A stretch of 23,642 bases of DNA from JBJKSO01 sp046703825. Its GTDB lineage: Bacteria > Chloroflexota > Dormibacteria > Aeolococcales > Bog-877. The translations under genes were made by a program, and so were the position numbers. The notes under the pieces were generated by a model. The model searched no databases. It worked only from the letters and a program-made list of their open reading frames with translations, and was not told where the DNA came from. Location of the stretch: the NCBI GenBank assembly GCA_046703825.1, contig JBJKSO010000036.1, positions 1-23,642 of the forward strand, given 5' to 3'. Of the stretch, positions 22,466 to 23,642 are shown one piece after another (the first letter of the stretch is position 1; every line of letters starts with the position of its first letter).

Positions 22466-22504
22466 GGCCCGGGTTGCCGCCTGCGGCGCGCGGCAGCGGG
22501 GGCC
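22466..22504 (-). terminator. Hairpin between SDR and flippase-like genes
   Basis: GGCCC (22466-22470) pairs with GGGCC (22500-22504) and GTTGCCGC (22473-22480) with GCGGCAGC (22490-22497), separated by a 2x2 internal loop, with a 9-nt apical loop. One inner pair is a wobble on the plus strand and a mismatch on the minus strand. It lies directly after the SDR gene; no T-tract, so termination is only probable. Confidence 0.4.
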
Positions 22505-22534
22505 TGGGTGGGGATGGGCGGCTACTCCGAGGCG

Positions 22535-23572
22535 TCAGTCACGCCCGTTGCGGACGGCCGCCGCCGCGGCTAATCCGCCGGCGACCCCGAGCAGGGCCGT
22601 GCCGATCGCGGGGCTGTGGATGCTGGTCCAGGCCTGCAGGCTCTTCGGCTTGGCCTGGTCGGAGAAGCTGCCGTGGGTGGCGGCCAGCTCCGGCACCGGC
22701 TGGAAGAGGTTGTCGGGTCGGTCCGGGTTGAAGGGCATCGAGGTGCTCTGCTGGGACTTGTAGCCGGTCAGCGCGAGGTAGACGTCGGCGGCCCAGGGGG
22801 CCACCTTGTTCAGCCGGATCACGATTGCCGAGGAGCCTCCGCAGTACATCTCGCGGCGGCGGTGGTGAGCCGCGTAGTAGACCATCTCGGCCGGGACCTC
22901 GGGTTCGTAGATCGGCGGGACCGGCTGCGGGTGGTGGGGGAGCTTGGTCCGGCACCAGTTGAACTGGGGTGTGTTGAGACCGGGCAGGTGCACCATGGTT
23001 ACCCAGACCCCGCTGCCAGAGTGGAGGAGCTCGGTCCGCAAGGAGTCCGTGAAGCCGCGGATTCCGAACTTGGCCCCGCAGTAGGCGGCTTGCAGCGGGA
23101 TGGCGCGGTAGGCCAGGGCCGATCCCACCTGGACGATGGTTCCGTGGTTGCGCGCCCGCATCCGTCGCAGGGCTGCCATCGTCCCGTAGACCGTCCCCAG
23201 GTAGGTGACCTCGGTCGCCCGGCGGAACTCGGCCGGTTCGGTGTCGACCACCGGGGCGAATACGGTCGCCATGGCGTCGTTGACCCAGACGTCGATCGGA
23301 CCCAGCTCCTGCTCGGCCGTTTGGGCGGCTCGCTCGACCTGTTCGTCGCTGGCGACGTCGGTGGGGATGGGGATGGCGGTGCCGCCGAGTTGCTCGCACT
23401 CTCGGGCGGCCGCGTCCAGGCCAGCCTTGCCCCGCGCCACCAGTCCGACCCGCGCTCCCCGGCGGGCGAAGGCGTGGGCCACCGCGCGGCCGACGCCGGC
23501 GGAGGCGCCGGTCACCACCACGACCTCAGGGCCACGCCGACCGTTGCCGCCGGCTGGCTGCTCCGCTCTCAC
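22535..23572 (-). CDS. Short-chain dehydrogenase/reductase with C-terminal membrane tail
   Basis: A 345-aa SDR using NAD(P)H to oxidise or reduce an alcohol/ketone. The nucleotide-binding TGASAGVG is at residues 21-28. The usual NNAG reads NDAM (98-101), a variant found in some larger SDRs. The catalytic set is Ser151 (QVGSALAYR), Tyr164 and Lys168 (YCGAK). After the Rossmann domain (to about 240) there is a 100-residue extension with NLFQPVPE and a final hydrophobic Ala/Gly segment (about 322-341, GTALLGVAGGLAAAAAV), which should tether the enzyme to the membrane. The start is GTG 23572 with a weak upstream site; internal GTG codons just before the domain are alternatives. Substrate unknown. 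Confidence 0.85.
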   Translation of the reverse strand: MRAEQPAGGNGRRGPEVVVVTGASAGVGRAVAHAFARRGARVGLVARGKAGLDAAARECEQLGGTAIPIPTDVASDEQVERAAQTAEQELGPIDVWVNDAMATVFAPVVDTEPAEFRRATEVTYLGTVYGTMAALRRMRARNHGTIVQVGSALAYRAIPLQAAYCGAKFGIRGFTDSLRTELLHSGSGVWVTMVHLPGLNTPQFNWCRTKLPHHPQPVPPIYEPEVPAEMVYYAAHHRRREMYCGGSSAIVIRLNKVAPWAADVYLALTGYKSQQSTSMPFNPDRPDNLFQPVPELAATHGSFSDQAKPKSLQAWTSIHSPAIGTALLGVAGGLAAAAAVRNGRD

Positions 23573-23642
23573 CGGTGGGCGCCTGAAAGTGGGCGCGAGG
23601 CTGCTGGCGCACCGGGCCGGGGGCCCCCCCGCCGGGGGCGGC
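23573..23642. other. GC-rich end of window, no gene seen
   Basis: Seventy bases upstream of the SDR gene, rich in C and G runs near the edge. No recognisable promoter or coding signal within what is visible. Confidence 0.3.

Noticed and set aside
1..23642. CRISPR array, insertion sequence or riboswitch
   Set aside because: No regularly spaced repeats, no transposase motif with terminal repeats, and no recognisable riboswitch core (leaders of hemA and tatA are too short).

Overview
The window is a high-GC bacterial chromosome segment. It makes heavy use of TTG and GTG start codons and has many genes overlapping by one to ten bases. A mycothiol-dependent-type (MDMPI-like) protein, a Cys-x-Asp HemB metal loop, MC-x-x-CGC and 'hydrophobic protein' mini-genes, and an actinobacterial-style arylsulfotransferase suggest an actinobacterium or a deep-branching soil relative such as Dormibacterota. 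This placement is inference; no rRNA or ribosomal protein gene is present to fix it.

Layout. (1) 1-726, minus: a DnaQ-like exonuclease cut by the window edge. (2) 1018-6895, plus: a compact heme operon, hemA-hemC-hemD-hemB, a membrane-anchored cyclophilin, then hemL. It makes ALA from glutamyl-tRNA and carries it to uroporphyrinogen III. A hairpin straddles the hemL stop. (3) 6986-9445, plus: tatA-tatC-rph-rdgB with its own promoter (Tat export, tRNA 3' trimming, house-cleaning of damaged NTPs). (4) 9541-12368: a visibly lower-GC patch holding a secreted arylsulfotransferase (minus) and a divergent SAM methyltransferase (plus), followed by about 390 bp with no gene and then tRNA-Pro(UGG) at 12760-12832. 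(5) 12900-16270, minus: an MDMPI-type protein, an orphan four-helix membrane protein, a 51-aa hydrophobic peptide, a YggT-like membrane protein and an aldose 1-epimerase. (6) 16422-21133, plus: a four-gene redox module with a ThDP-dependent pyruvate-oxidase-like enzyme, an unrecognised four-helix membrane protein, a gluconate 2-dehydrogenase subunit 3-like protein and a GMC flavoprotein with a Cys-x5-Cys-x3-Cys motif. A 53-aa Cys-rich mini-protein follows from its own promoter. (7) 21412-23572, minus: an LPG-synthase/flippase-like membrane protein and an SDR with a C-terminal membrane tail.

Most noteworthy are the redox module in (6), which looks like an FAD sugar/alcohol dehydrogenase with a probable Fe-S site but no cytochrome c partner, sits behind a ThDP oxidase and carries a novel membrane component; leaderless or near-leaderless starts for hemA and the methyltransferase; and alternative-sigma-like promoter elements (GTT...GGGT) before the redox module and before the 53-aa gene. 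All functional calls come from reading motifs by eye; no database search was possible.
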